64,000 bases of DNA from Actinobacillus vicugnae (GTDB lineage: Bacteria; Pseudomonadota; Gammaproteobacteria; Enterobacterales; Pasteurellaceae), in contig NZ_CABFJY010000046.1 in the NCBI RefSeq assembly GCF_901687125.1, positions 62,001 through 126,000 on the forward strand, read 5' to 3'. This document shows positions 40,420 through 50,797 of the stretch, one piece after another; the stretch's first letter is position 1; each line of letters opens with the position of its first letter. The notes under the pieces are model-generated. The model had not been told where the DNA came from and ran no database searches. It saw nothing but the letters and a program-made list of their open reading frames with translations. A program made the translations under genes and the position numbers.

Positions 40420-41484
40420 TTACAATGATGATTTTGCTTCTTGAATAATCACTTCCGCTACGCGTTGTGCCGCAGTTGGTGTAGCTTTTGCTCGTGCTTT
40501 GATTGCCATTTCAGTAAGTTTTTGACGATCTGCAATTAACGGTTGTAATGCATTTAACAAACTTTCAGGGGTAAAATCTTGTTGTTCAATAATCATTGCC
40601 GCCCCATCGTCCGCTAAATAAGTCGCATTTAAATATTGTTGGCGATCTTTATGTTGATAAGGCACAAAAATTGCGGGCAAACCTGCGGCTGCAATTTCAC
40701 ATACTGTGAGAGCGCCAGCGCGACAAATCACTAAATCTGCCCAACTATACGCCTCTGCCATATCATCAATAAATTCCGCAGCGACGCCATTCCCCACAGT
40801 GTTATAAATTTCAGCGACGCCGCCTAGGTTCCCTTTTCCTACTTGGTGACTAATATAAACCTGATTCCCCAGCTGTTTTGCAACTTCTGGCACGGTTTGG
40901 TTGATCACTTTCGCGCCTTGACTGCCTCCCATCACTAAAATATTGATCGGATAGTCACGATCTGCGAAACGAATTTCTGGTGCAATAAGTTGTGACAGAT
41001 CTTCTCGAACAGGATTACCAACTACTTCTGCATTAGCAAATGCAGTTGGAAATGCTTGTAAAACACGGCGTGCAATTTTAGATAACCAAACATTAGTTAA
41101 ACCTGCGACTGCATTTTGTTCATGTAAAATCAGAGGTATGCCACACAATTTAGCCGCAATACCCCCTGGCCCAGACACATATCCACCCATCCCCAGTACT
41201 GCATCAGGTTGATAATTTTTAATGATTTTACGGGCTTGCATCACAGCTTTCAAAATAGCAAACGGCGCTTTTAGCAATGCGCCAATTCCCTTGCCTTTAA
41301 GCCCAGAAATTTGGATAAACTCAATTGGAATACCATGCTTTGGCACAAGATCCGCTTCCATACGATCTTGCGTACCTAGCCAGCGGATCTCCCAACCTTG
41401 TTTTTGAAGTTCACGTGCAACAGCAATTGCGGGAAAAACGTGTCCGCCTGTTCCACCAGCCATAACAAGAAGTTTTTTAGTCAT
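40420..41484 (-). CDS. murG: UDP-GlcNAc:lipid I GlcNAc transferase MurG
   Basis: MurG turns lipid I into lipid II on the inner face of the membrane. The GT-B fold is shown by the N-terminal [18 protein letters not shown] loop, the [14 protein letters not shown] motif, the [14 protein letters not shown] loop and the donor site [30 protein letters not shown]. Length 354. It is preceded by ftsW with a 150-base gap that holds a hairpin of uptake words. Confidence 0.97.
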   Translation of the reverse strand: MTKKLLVMAGGTGGHVFPAIAVARELQKQGWEIRWLGTQDRMEADLVPKHGIPIEFIQISGLKGKGIGALLKAPFAILKAVMQARKIIKNYQPDAVLGMGGYVSGPGGIAAKLCGIPLILHEQNAVAGLTNVWLSKIARRVLQAFPTAFANAEVVGNPVREDLSQLIAPEIRFADRDYPINILVMGGSQGAKVINQTVPEVAKQLGNQVYISHQVGKGNLGGVAEIYNTVGNGVAAEFIDDMAEAYSWADLVICRAGALTVCEIAAAGLPAIFVPYQHKDRQQYLNATYLADDGAAMIIEQQDFTPESLLNALQPLIADRQKLTEMAIKARAKATPTAAQRVAEVIIQEAKSSL

Positions 41485-41587
41485 TTTGATCTCTTTTGCA
41501 AAATTTTGAGCGGAATCAACCGCTTTTTAGATTTTTATAGACAAATTGTTGTTATTGTACAGGAAATTGGTTATTTACGGAAAAAGA

Positions 41588-41630
41588 AAGCGGTCAGTTT
41601 TTGCAAATTTTTTGCAAATTCCGACCGCTT
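41588..41630 (-). terminator. Paired uptake words after ftsW
   Basis: AAGCGGTCAGTTTTTGCAAA ... TTTGCAAATTCCGACCGCTT, an inverted pair immediately after the ftsW stop. Confidence 0.6.
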
Positions 41631-41636
41631 GTTTAG

Positions 41637-42815
41637 CTAGATTTCTTTGATTTGTGCATGGCCAATTAAAGCAAGACGATTTTCGTAATCAATTCGCAAT
41701 AAAATCGCAATTGCAATCGACATAATCACCAAACTGGATCCACCATAACTCACCAGTGGGAAGGTTAAGCCTTTGGTTGGTAATAAACCTGAGGCAACGC
41801 CTAAATTTACAAAGCCTTGTAAGAAGATCCAAATCGCAATCCCGAAGGCTAAAAAACCACGGAAACGCTCTTCTAATTTCAGGGCATCTTTACTGATTTT
41901 TAGCGCACGTAATGCTAAAGCAACCAATAAGATAACTATTGCAACAATGCCAATAAAGCCAAATTCTTCGCCGATAACTGCCATGACAAAGTCAGTATGT
42001 GCTTCAGGTAAATATTCCAATTTTTGCACCGAATTACCCAAACCTTGCCCCCAAAACTCTCCTTGTCCAAACGCCATTTGTGAATTTGAAAGCTGGAAAC
42101 CATCACCATAAGCATCCGCAAATGGATCCATAAATGAGGTTACACGTTTTAATCGATATTCCGAAGTTAGCACTAAAAAAGCAAATAAGATCGCCGCTGC
42201 AATACCTAAAAACAGGAACTGAATAATTCTTGCGCCCATAATAAACAGCATCGCAAAGGTTAAAACGAATAATACAAATGTACTACCAAGATCGGGCTGC
42301 AACAGTAACAAGATACCGAAAATGGCCAAAATCACCATAGGACGAATAAAGCTTGCTCGTTTGGTACGCATTTCGTCATATTTACGCACATAGAAACTTG
42401 CGAAATAACAAATAATCGCAAGTTTTGCCAATTCTGCAGGCTGAAAGTTGATCGGCCCTAATGGAATCCAACGGGTTGCGCCATTCACATTGCGCCCAAA
42501 CACTAGTACGACAACTAAAAAGATAATTGAAATTAAAAAAAACGGCACATTACGTTTTTCCCAACTTTCCGCTGGAATCTGCACCACAATTGCAAACGCA
42601 AATAATGAAGCAGCCAAATACATTCCGTCACGTACAGCAAAATAAAAGGGATCATTATTTAAACGGGTACTTACTGGAATGGAGGCTGAAGTTACCATCA
42701 CAAAACCAATGATCAACAACCCGAAAAAGATCCAAACCAACGTACGATCATAAAGTGAATTACTCGGTGTTAATCGCACCCATTTATCCCATTCTGTCTT
42801 AAATTTTTCTAACAT
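41637..42815 (-). CDS. ftsW: Septal peptidoglycan glycosyltransferase FtsW
   Basis: FtsW is the SEDS-family polymerase paired with FtsI. About ten membrane segments; key blocks are FGRNVNGATRWIPLGPINFQPAELAKLA with the catalytic-type region, PEAHTDFVMAVIGEEFGFIG in the large periplasmic loop, and GLLPTKGLTFPLVSYGGSSLV near the end. 392 residues is usual. Its start lies one base after the murD stop, so translation is coupled. Confidence 0.96.
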   Translation of the reverse strand: MLEKFKTEWDKWVRLTPSNSLYDRTLVWIFFGLLIIGFVMVTSASIPVSTRLNNDPFYFAVRDGMYLAASLFAFAIVVQIPAESWEKRNVPFFLISIIFLVVVLVFGRNVNGATRWIPLGPINFQPAELAKLAIICYFASFYVRKYDEMRTKRASFIRPMVILAIFGILLLLQPDLGSTFVLFVLTFAMLFIMGARIIQFLFLGIAAAILFAFLVLTSEYRLKRVTSFMDPFADAYGDGFQLSNSQMAFGQGEFWGQGLGNSVQKLEYLPEAHTDFVMAVIGEEFGFIGIVAIVILLVALALRALKISKDALKLEERFRGFLAFGIAIWIFLQGFVNLGVASGLLPTKGLTFPLVSYGGSSLVIMSIAIAILLRIDYENRLALIGHAQIKEI

Positions 42816-42816
42816 A

Positions 42817-44127
42817 TTAAGCGGTTACTTCCTGAGCTAATTTTACAAATACTTGTCCACGTTCTTCGAAGTTTTTAAATTGATCAAGGCTTGCACAAGC
42901 GGGCGATAACAGCACCATATCGCCTTTTTTCAGTTGTGGACGAATCTGTGCTATCGCTTGTTGCATCGTTTCAACTAACACACTTTGGCTAGATAATTCC
43001 GCTAATTGTGCGCCATCTTGCCCAAAACAATAACAAACAATATTTGGTTTATTAATCAAATGGTTAAGCTCTGAGAAATCGGCAGCCTTACCGTCACCGC
43101 CCAATAATAAATAGAGCGTGCCTTCCACCTGTAAACCATTAAGTGCCGCCACGGTGCTACCAACATTGGTCGCCTTGGAGTCATTTACCCAGCGCACACC
43201 ATCATTGGTTTTAACCGCTTGGAAGCGATGTTCCAAACCGCCATAAACTTGTAGCGCTTTCACAATACCTTCACGAGAGATACCCGCTGCTTCCGCCAAT
43301 GCAATAGCTGCTAACGCATTCATTTCATTATGACGTCCAGAGATCAACATTTCTTTGCTTGGAATAATAGCGTTATCTGCTGAATATAAAATACCGTTAC
43401 GCATACTGTATTCTGCATTATGTTCTGCAAAACGAATCAATTTTTTGACCGCTTGTGCCTCAAGTGGGTAAGTCTGCATGTCTTCACCGTTTACGATAAC
43501 ATTTTCGGCATTATCGTAAATGCGTAATTTAGCTGAGCGATACTCCTCAATCGAATGATTGTAACGATCCATATGATCTTCACTAATATTGAGAATAGTT
43601 GCCGCCACTGCTTTAAGCGATGATGTTGTTTCTAATTGGAAGCTTGATAATTCCAATACAAATAGCTGATAATCTTCACGTAATAGACTCAACACTGGCA
43701 CGCCAATATTTCCCCCCATACCAACTTTAATCCCCGCTTGTTTCGCCATTTCAGTAACTAAAGTTGTTACCGTGCTTTTTCCGTTTGCGCCTGTAATCGC
43801 AATAATCGGCGCTTTTGCTTCACGTACAAATAGCTCAATATCGCCGACAACTTCCACACCTGCATGGATTGCTTGTTGAATTGCTGGGGTTGCTAGCGCA
43901 AGTCCTGGGCTGATTACGATTAAATCTGAAGCTAATAACCACTCACTATTTAAGCTTCCTGTGTGTAATGGCACATTCGCAGGCAATTGATCTGCACCTG
44001 CAGGGTTTTCACGGGTATCAATAACTTGTACTTTGGCTTGCTTATCAGCAAAAAACTCGACACAGGATAAGCCCGTTTTACCTAAGCCAATAATTGTAAT
44101 CACTTTATCTTTATATTGGTTTTGCAT
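42817..44127 (-). CDS. murD: UDP-N-acetylmuramoylalanine--D-glutamate ligase
   Basis: MurD adds D-Glu to UDP-MurNAc-L-Ala. The N-terminal IIGLGKTGLSCVEFF, the ATP loop ITGANGKSTVTTLV, and the HRFQAVKTNDGVRWVNDSKATNVGST block of Mur ligases are present. The start at 44127 (MQNQYKDKVITIIG) has a GAGA-type site and gives 436 residues; 12 in-frame codons upstream have no support. It follows mraY after 85 bases that contain a terminator-like hairpin. Confidence 0.95.
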   Translation of the reverse strand: MQNQYKDKVITIIGLGKTGLSCVEFFADKQAKVQVIDTRENPAGADQLPANVPLHTGSLNSEWLLASDLIVISPGLALATPAIQQAIHAGVEVVGDIELFVREAKAPIIAITGANGKSTVTTLVTEMAKQAGIKVGMGGNIGVPVLSLLREDYQLFVLELSSFQLETTSSLKAVAATILNISEDHMDRYNHSIEEYRSAKLRIYDNAENVIVNGEDMQTYPLEAQAVKKLIRFAEHNAEYSMRNGILYSADNAIIPSKEMLISGRHNEMNALAAIALAEAAGISREGIVKALQVYGGLEHRFQAVKTNDGVRWVNDSKATNVGSTVAALNGLQVEGTLYLLLGGDGKAADFSELNHLINKPNIVCYCFGQDGAQLAELSSQSVLVETMQQAIAQIRPQLKKGDMVLLSPACASLDQFKNFEERGQVFVKLAQEVTA

Positions 44128-44188
44128 AATTTGAATCTCTTTATAATTTGTAAAAAATTGCACAAATCAGACCGCTTGCAAGCGAAAA

Positions 44189-44207
44189 AGGTGGGACAAG
44201 CCCACCT
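44189..44207 (-). terminator. Terminator-like hairpin between mraY and murD
   Basis: On the minus strand: AGGTGGG-CTTGT-CCCACCT followed by TTTTT, five bases after the mraY stop. A perfect 7-bp GC-rich stem with a T-run is a classic intrinsic terminator, unexpected inside the dcw cluster. Confidence 0.7.
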
Positions 44208-44212
44208 ATTGA

Positions 44213-45295
44213 TTAACGAAGTTTTAGCGTAACTAAGCCAACTAACACCAACATTAAAGTAATGATCCAGAAACGCACAATCACACGAGGTTCTGGCCAG
44301 CCTTTTAATTCAAAATGGTGATGAATGGGTGCCATACGGAAAATACGTTTTTGGCGAAGTTTGTATGAGCCCACCTGTAAAATTACTGAAAGCGCTTCTA
44401 CCACAAACACACCGCCCATAATTACCAGCAATAACTCTTGGCGTACTAACACCGCTATCGTCCCTAATGCACCGCCTAATGAAAGCGAGCCAACATCCCC
44501 CATAAACACTTGTGCTGGATAAGTGTTGTACCATAAGAAACCTAAACCAGCGCCTACAATTGCGGTACAAAGAATAACTAACTCCCCCGCGTTTGGCACA
44601 AATGGAATATGTAAATATTGCGCAAAATTAAAGTTACCCGTTGCCCATGCAATTAATGCAAACGCAGATGCAACCATAATCGTTGGCACAATCGCTAAGC
44701 CGTCTAAACCGTCCGTAAGGTTTACTGCATTTGAAGTACCAACAATCACAAAATAAGAAAGAATAATAAAGAAAATACCAAGCTGTGGCATAAAATCTTT
44801 AAAGAATGGCACGACTAACTGTGTTGCTGCCGTGTCTTTACCTACTGCATAAATACTAAACACAGCAATTAACGCAATGACTGACAGCCAAAAATATTTC
44901 CAACGAGCAATTAAGCCATCGGTATTTTTGCGTTTAATTTTCCAATAATCATCCACAAAACCAACCGCACCATATCCAAATAACACAAACAGCACAAACC
45001 ACACATAGCTATTGCGTAAATCTGCCCAAAGCACTGTACTTACCCCGATTGCGATTAAAATCATAATACCGCCCATCGTTGGCGTACCACGCTTTTTAAA
45101 ATGGCTTTCAGGACCATCATTACGCACTTCTTGACCAAATTTTAAAAGTTGTAAACGGCGAATCACTTCAGGCCCGATCCACAAACCGATGCCTATTGCG
45201 GTTAGCAACGCCATAATCGCACGAAAAGTAATATAAGAGACAACGTTAAATGCAGTATTGTATTGGACTAAATACTCAGCAAGCCAAACTAACAT
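44213..45295 (-). CDS. mraY: Phospho-MurNAc-pentapeptide translocase MraY
   Basis: MraY transfers phospho-MurNAc-pentapeptide to undecaprenyl phosphate, giving lipid I. Ten membrane helices; the Mg-binding and catalytic blocks GFVDDYWK (D in the first cytoplasmic loop), [10 protein letters not shown] and [14 protein letters not shown], plus the [19 protein letters not shown] loop, are all present. Exactly 360 residues as in E. coli. Its start lies 155 bases from the murF stop, a gap without a gene. Confidence 0.97.
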   Translation of the reverse strand: MLVWLAEYLVQYNTAFNVVSYITFRAIMALLTAIGIGLWIGPEVIRRLQLLKFGQEVRNDGPESHFKKRGTPTMGGIMILIAIGVSTVLWADLRNSYVWFVLFVLFGYGAVGFVDDYWKIKRKNTDGLIARWKYFWLSVIALIAVFSIYAVGKDTAATQLVVPFFKDFMPQLGIFFIILSYFVIVGTSNAVNLTDGLDGLAIVPTIMVASAFALIAWATGNFNFAQYLHIPFVPNAGELVILCTAIVGAGLGFLWYNTYPAQVFMGDVGSLSLGGALGTIAVLVRQELLLVIMGGVFVVEALSVILQVGSYKLRQKRIFRMAPIHHHFELKGWPEPRVIVRFWIITLMLVLVGLVTLKLR

Positions 45296-45450
45296 AAAAA
45301 ACCCTTGTAAAAAATTAAAATAAAAAAATGATTTTCCTCTGGCTCAGCAATGCGCCCATAAATTCTAAATAATTTGCACACTTGCTCTTAGCAGGAGAAG
45401 CGGATAACAGAACTTAACAACCTAACTTCGCCTCAGAGGATTTGGGGAGC

Positions 45451-46842
45451 TTAAATATTCCCTAACGATTGGCGAAGCGCCTCAATTAATGTTTCCATTT
45501 TTTGGCTACGAGAGCCTTTTGCCAACAACACAAGCGGTTGTTTTTCTGCAATTTTTTGCAAAATAACAGCTAATAAGAAATCGTGCATTGCTTGTTTATC
45601 GGTAAAGTGATGTGCAGAATCACGACTAATCACTGCGCTTTGTTTGCCAAAGCTCACAACTAAATCTAACTTTGCTTCATTCACAAAATCAGCTACTTGT
45701 TGGTGACAAGCTGCACTTTCTTCGCCCAGCTCAGCCATATCTCCCACGGCAAAAATACGGAATGCTGGATAATTTTTTAACACTGCCACCGCAGATTTCA
45801 TTGAATCGACATTCGCATTATAGGTGTCATCAATTAACAAACAATTTTCATTAATTTCAATCGGATATAAGCGTCCTTTCACTTGCGAATGCTGTTCTAA
45901 GCCAGCTTTTACAGCCTGTAAATCTGCCCCAACTGCCATTGCCAGTGAAGTGGCGGCTAATGCATTACTAATATTGTGTACGCCTAAATACGGCAAATTA
46001 ATCTCTAATTCGCCTTGTGGCGTATGTAACGAAAAACGAGAACCCGCTAGGCCTAATTCAACATTTTCTGCCCAAAAATCTGCATACGAATCTTGGTCTG
46101 AATCTGTATAGCTAAAAGATTGCAATTCGTGATCGCCAATTTCTGTTTGCCATTGTGGATAATAGTACGCTTGGTTCACAATCGCTTTACCACCTACTTT
46201 TAAGCCTCGGTAAATTTCACCTTTTGCTTGCGCCACGCCCTCAAGCGAACCAAACCCTTCTAAATGCGCTGCTGCAACATTATTTACTAAGCAAGCATCA
46301 GGCTGGGTCATTGCCGTGGTATAAGCAATTTCGCCAATATGGTTAGCGCCCAACTCTATTACAGCAAATTTATGTTTTGGTGTTAAACGCAATAAGGTCA
46401 TTGGCACGCCTAAGTCATTGTTTAAATTACCAAAAGTATAAAGCACTTCATCTTCACTCGCGGTCATTTTTTGCAAAATTTTTGCAGTCATTTCTTTTAC
46501 AGTTGTTTTGCCAGAAGAACCTGTCATCGCCACCGTTTTCGGATTGAGTTCCGTTTTCAACCATTTTGCTAATTCACCAAGAGCTAAGCGTGTGTCTTGC
46601 ACCACAATTTGTGGTACCGTAGTTTCACATTCACGCTCCACCACAACAGCCACACAACCTTGTTCCACTGCGTTAGCTAAATAATTATGTGCATCAAAAT
46701 TTTCACCTTTTAATGCAAAAAACAGCCCATTTTCGACCGCTTGTCGAGTATCAGTACTGATAGTTTCCACTGAAATTTCACATTCGCCAATTAAACGAGC
46801 ATTTAATATTTCAGCAATTTTTTGAATTGTGAGTTTTATCAT
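45451..46842 (-). CDS. murF: UDP-MurNAc-tripeptide--D-alanyl-D-alanine ligase
   Basis: MurF adds D-Ala-D-Ala to make the pentapeptide. The substrate-binding N-terminus (STDTRQAVENGLFFALKGENFDAHNYLANA), the ATP loop MTGSSGKTTVKEM, and LLIDDTYNANVDSMKSAV in the third domain are typical. 463 residues. An uptake word is embedded near the 3' end. 52 bases separate it from murE. Confidence 0.96.
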   Translation of the reverse strand: MIKLTIQKIAEILNARLIGECEISVETISTDTRQAVENGLFFALKGENFDAHNYLANAVEQGCVAVVVERECETTVPQIVVQDTRLALGELAKWLKTELNPKTVAMTGSSGKTTVKEMTAKILQKMTASEDEVLYTFGNLNNDLGVPMTLLRLTPKHKFAVIELGANHIGEIAYTTAMTQPDACLVNNVAAAHLEGFGSLEGVAQAKGEIYRGLKVGGKAIVNQAYYYPQWQTEIGDHELQSFSYTDSDQDSYADFWAENVELGLAGSRFSLHTPQGELEINLPYLGVHNISNALAATSLAMAVGADLQAVKAGLEQHSQVKGRLYPIEINENCLLIDDTYNANVDSMKSAVAVLKNYPAFRIFAVGDMAELGEESAACHQQVADFVNEAKLDLVVSFGKQSAVISRDSAHHFTDKQAMHDFLLAVILQKIAEKQPLVLLAKGSRSQKMETLIEALRQSLGNI

Positions 46843-46894
46843 TTAAATCTATCTTCAAATTTTTGTTACTTTTTATACCGTTCAACGCATAGGC

Positions 46895-48397
46895 TTACAA
46901 ATACTTCTTCGCCGTTTCCTGATCAGAGAAATGATGCTTCGTTGTACCAATAATCTGATAATCCTCATGCCCTTTGCCCGCAATTAAAATCACGTCTTTG
47001 CTATTTGCTTGTTCAATTGCCGTTTTAATTGCCTGTTCACGGGCGTGAATCACTTGCACTTTTTCGGGTTGAATAAAACCTTTTAGAATATCCGCCATAA
47101 TTTTAGCGTTATTTTCTGTTCTTGGGTTATCGTCCGTCGCAATCACTTTATCCGCCAATTGTTCCGCAACCGCCGCCATCATGGGACGCTTACCCGCATC
47201 ACGATCACCACCACAGCCAAAAATACAATAAAGTTCGCCTTCGGTATGTAAACGAGCAGCTTGTAACGCTTTTTCTAATGCATCTGGTGTATGTGCATAA
47301 TCTACTAATACCAGCGGTCGATTTTCTGGATTTTTTGGCGAGAATACGCATTCCATACGTCCTGCCACCCCTTGCAGAAGCGGTGCAGTTTCAATCAGTT
47401 TTTGCAAATCATGTCCAAGTACTAATAAGCTTGCCAATGCTGTAAGTAAGTTATTTACGTTAAAAGCACCGATTAAGCGACTTTGTAGCTCACCGTTACC
47501 CCAGCTTGATGCAAAACTGATATTTACGCCTTGTAAGCTAAAGCTTACCTTGGTTACTTTTACAAATTTATGTTCACTGCTGAAGTTAGCGTCAGTACTT
47601 ACCGCTACTGCATTTGGTAATTTTGCCAACCATTGGCGCCCGATTTCATCATCGGCATTCAGCACTTGCGCTTTGGTATTTAACTCGCTAAACAAACGGA
47701 ATTTTGCTTGTGCGTATTCTTCCATCGTGTTGTGGTAATCAAGGTGATCACGACTTAAATTGGTAAATACCGCTAGATCGTAACTTAATGCTTCAGCACG
47801 ATACTGCGCTAAACCATGTGATGAAACTTCCATCGCACAAAAATCCGCGCCCAATTCAACAAAATCAGCTAAATTGCGTTGCACTTCAATTGCCGAACCT
47901 GTGGTATTTGTCGCTTCTTGCACCTTGCCATACAACCCATTGCCAATCGTGCCCATGACCGCCGATTTTCCGCCTAATAGATTGTGCCATTGTGCAAGTA
48001 GCTGTGCACTGGTGGTTTTACCGTTAGTGCCAGTTACGCCAACTAATGTAAGTTTATCCGATGGATTAGCATAAAATGCGCCCGCAATTTCCGATAAAAT
48101 TCTCGGCAAATTTGGTACTGAAATCACCTTACAAGCGGTGCGATCTAAATTATATTTTGCAAATTTAGCATCTAATTCAATTTCATCCTGCCCTTCATCC
48201 GCTTCTGCCAATACTAAAGCAGCGCCTTGCTCAATCGCTTTTTGGATAAATTGGCGACCATCTACTTGATGACCATTTAGCGCAACAAATAAATCGCCTT
48301 CCGAAACTTGGCGAGAATCAAGCGTCATTTGCTTTAGCGGTTTCAATTCTGCAACCCACGCATCAAGTTCGGTAAGAAAAGGAAGTAAACGTTTCAT
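46895..48397 (-). CDS. murE: UDP-MurNAc-L-alanyl-D-glutamate--2,6-diaminopimelate ligase
   Basis: MurE adds meso-diaminopimelate. [24 protein letters not shown] at the N-terminus, the ATP loop [15 protein letters not shown], and the C-terminal [10 protein letters not shown] motif are seen; DNPR (about residue 410) is the signature of enzymes selecting meso-DAP instead of lysine, so the wall is the A1-gamma type expected for Gram-negatives. 500 residues. It starts nine bases after the ftsI stop. Confidence 0.96.
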   Translation of the reverse strand: MKRLLPFLTELDAWVAELKPLKQMTLDSRQVSEGDLFVALNGHQVDGRQFIQKAIEQGAALVLAEADEGQDEIELDAKFAKYNLDRTACKVISVPNLPRILSEIAGAFYANPSDKLTLVGVTGTNGKTTSAQLLAQWHNLLGGKSAVMGTIGNGLYGKVQEATNTTGSAIEVQRNLADFVELGADFCAMEVSSHGLAQYRAEALSYDLAVFTNLSRDHLDYHNTMEEYAQAKFRLFSELNTKAQVLNADDEIGRQWLAKLPNAVAVSTDANFSSEHKFVKVTKVSFSLQGVNISFASSWGNGELQSRLIGAFNVNNLLTALASLLVLGHDLQKLIETAPLLQGVAGRMECVFSPKNPENRPLVLVDYAHTPDALEKALQAARLHTEGELYCIFGCGGDRDAGKRPMMAAVAEQLADKVIATDDNPRTENNAKIMADILKGFIQPEKVQVIHAREQAIKTAIEQANSKDVILIAGKGHEDYQIIGTTKHHFSDQETAKKYL

Positions 48398-48406
48398 ATT
48401 TGTTCC

Positions 48407-50467
48407 TTAATTTACTTTTTGTTCTGATTTTATTTCACGTACAGCGCTTTCGTTGTCTGTGAGGTTATCAGGTTTGATATTTCTTGCTTTAAGTGTATAG
48501 CCCATAATACTTGAGAATAATGGTGCCGACACCGAACCACCATAATAAGCACCTGCTTTAGGTTCGTTAATCAACACAACTAACGCAAAGCGAGGATCAC
48601 TTGCTGGCGCTACACCTGCGGTATAAGCGATATATTTTTCTACGTACTGTCCCTTTTCTAACTTACGTGCCGTACCTGTTTTTACTGCCACTCGGTAACC
48701 ATCCACTGCGGCTTTCTGACCACCTTCGCCTTTTTGTGCTACGCTTTCCATCATATGTACCACATCACGAGTGATTTTCTCGGGTAACACACGTTCACCA
48801 ATAACAGGCGGATCCACGCGAGTAATAGAAAGTGGACGATAAATACCGAAGCTACCCAAGGTTGCATACGCTCGTGCTAGCTGTAATGGCGTAACATTTA
48901 AACCATAACCGTATGCCATAGTGGCACGCTCAATATCTGACCAACGCTTCCGATCACCATTCGTCCCTTTTTGTTCGCCTAAACCTAGTCCCGTATCTTT
49001 ACCAAAGCCGACTTTGGTATAAGTATCAACCAAAGCGGTAGATGGCATACGCAATGCCAAACGACTCACCCCAATATTACTCGATTTTTGCAAGATTCCT
49101 GTTAGCGATAAGCTTTCACGAGGTGCAACATCTTTGATAGTATGTCCATTAACTACGAACGGACGAGTATTAATCACTTCATCACGATAAGTTGCGCCAT
49201 TTTGTAAAGCGGTTAAAACGACCAAAGGTTTAACCGTTGAACCTGGTTCAAAGGTATCGGTAATCGCACGGTTACGCATTAATTCAGGCTTAAAGCTATT
49301 GCGTTTATTTGGATTAAATGAAGGCGCATTTGCCATTGCTAAAATTTCGCCCGTTTGTACATCAACTAATACTGCCGTACCTGATTCCGCATTATTAGCA
49401 ATCACCGCTTCTTTAATCTTTTTATACACTTCCGATTGTAATTCTTCATCAATGCTTAACATTACGTCTTGCGGATCGTATTGTTTTTCATCTCGAATAT
49501 TTTCAATCACATTACCTCGTGCATCTTTACGGATCACTTGACGGCCATTTTTACCAATCAATAGCGAATCAAAACTACGTTCCAAACCTTCTGTACCATG
49601 TACATCATCAATATCGGTAAAACCAATCAGCTGTGAAGCTTCTTCTGCTAATGGATAAAAACGGCGAGATTCTGCTTTTAATACCATGCCATCAATCTTG
49701 AGATCTTGAGCGTAATTAGCAATGCTTTCCGATTCATGACGGGCAATATAAATAAAACGCTGGCGAGCAACTTTATACAAACGCCCCATTAAATCACTAT
49801 ATTTTTCACCAATTGCTTTAGCGATGGCTTCTAGTTTGGAACGATCTAATTGTGCAGCAGCAATCTCCTGTGCTACAAACTGTGAATTAGGATTATTACG
49901 TACATTCGCAATTAGTGTGTTGTAATCCAAACCTGTAGCTTGAGCGAGTAAAGTCCAATAACCTTCGCTTTTGGTGTTTAAAATATCACGAGGGTCAAAT
50001 TCAACTTTTTCTTTCGATTTATTTTTCTTTTCAATAAAATCGCTCACACTTTTTTCAATTTTACTTTTAGAACTACCTGTTTCCATTGCAAGCAATTTCC
50101 AACGTTCCGATGAGCGCTTTAATTTGCTATCAAAATATTCACGAGGGTCTAAAGTGAGCGAGTACATTGGTACACTAATAGATAAGAAACGCCCGTCACG
50201 ATCTAAAATGCGACCACGAGTAAATGGAAGTTCTTTAGTGCGAAGAGAGCGATTATTAGCTTCATTGATAAGGCGTTCAGAATCAAATAATTGAATATGT
50301 GCGACTTTTGCAATTAACGCACCTGCCATAATGAGAATAAGCAAGCTAACGACGCCAAAACGAATAGGTAAATAACTGGGTTCATTTTTTACGTTAACTT
50401 GTTTTTTTGTGTCGGTACTTAGTTCCTTCGGAACAGATTTACGCTTTAGTTTAACTGATTTTGCCAT
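48407..50467 (-). CDS. ftsI: Septal transpeptidase FtsI (penicillin-binding protein 3), enlarged pedestal
   Basis: FtsI cross-links septal peptidoglycan with FtsW. One membrane helix (about 36-55) follows a basic 35-residue tail. Active-site motifs: S410-T-V-K413, S462-S-N464 and K596-T-G598. At 686 residues it is about 100 longer than the E. coli protein (588). Most of the extra length is between residues 112 and 235, where a segment seen once in E. coli appears in three related copies: ERWKLLAMETG, GYWTLLAQATG and LEAIAKAIG, each followed by a charged helix. The transpeptidase domain is ordinary. It starts three bases after the ftsL stop. Confidence 0.95.
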   Translation of the reverse strand: MAKSVKLKRKSVPKELSTDTKKQVNVKNEPSYLPIRFGVVSLLILIMAGALIAKVAHIQLFDSERLINEANNRSLRTKELPFTRGRILDRDGRFLSISVPMYSLTLDPREYFDSKLKRSSERWKLLAMETGSSKSKIEKSVSDFIEKKNKSKEKVEFDPRDILNTKSEGYWTLLAQATGLDYNTLIANVRNNPNSQFVAQEIAAAQLDRSKLEAIAKAIGEKYSDLMGRLYKVARQRFIYIARHESESIANYAQDLKIDGMVLKAESRRFYPLAEEASQLIGFTDIDDVHGTEGLERSFDSLLIGKNGRQVIRKDARGNVIENIRDEKQYDPQDVMLSIDEELQSEVYKKIKEAVIANNAESGTAVLVDVQTGEILAMANAPSFNPNKRNSFKPELMRNRAITDTFEPGSTVKPLVVLTALQNGATYRDEVINTRPFVVNGHTIKDVAPRESLSLTGILQKSSNIGVSRLALRMPSTALVDTYTKVGFGKDTGLGLGEQKGTNGDRKRWSDIERATMAYGYGLNVTPLQLARAYATLGSFGIYRPLSITRVDPPVIGERVLPEKITRDVVHMMESVAQKGEGGQKAAVDGYRVAVKTGTARKLEKGQYVEKYIAYTAGVAPASDPRFALVVLINEPKAGAYYGGSVSAPLFSSIMGYTLKARNIKPDNLTDNESAVREIKSEQKVN

Positions 50468-50470
50468 TAT

Positions 50471-50785
50471 TTATTCAACCAAAATAACTTCTTGCTCTTT
50501 TTTAATTTGTTGTAACCCAAAACTTGCTGCAGCGGCTTCAACACGAGATTTCTGGCTTTTCGCATGTTCTTCTAACTGTAAATGGATATATTGATTTTCC
50601 AATTTACGATTTTGTTGAACTAACTTTCCTTGCTCTGCAGTAAGCAAGCGTGTTTGATGAGTAATCCAAATTGTTCCAATTGCAGTGAGCACTGTTGCGA
50701 TCATTAAAATCAGCGCAACTTTATTATTTCCAGTTAAATCATCCAAAATAATTTGATGAAGCGGGTAACGTTCATTACTTGCCAT
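50471..50785 (-). CDS. ftsL: Cell division protein FtsL
   Basis: FtsL is a small bitopic member of the FtsQLB complex that activates FtsWI. 104 residues: a short cytoplasmic tail, one membrane helix (VALILMIATVLTAIGTIWIT, about 23-42) and a periplasmic leucine-zipper-like coiled coil (about 45-92). Sequence is poorly conserved, so the call rests on size, topology and position between rsmH and ftsI. Confidence 0.92.
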   Translation of the reverse strand: MASNERYPLHQIILDDLTGNNKVALILMIATVLTAIGTIWITHQTRLLTAEQGKLVQQNRKLENQYIHLQLEEHAKSQKSRVEAAAASFGLQQIKKEQEVILVE

Positions 50786-50797
50786 TCGTTAAATCCT

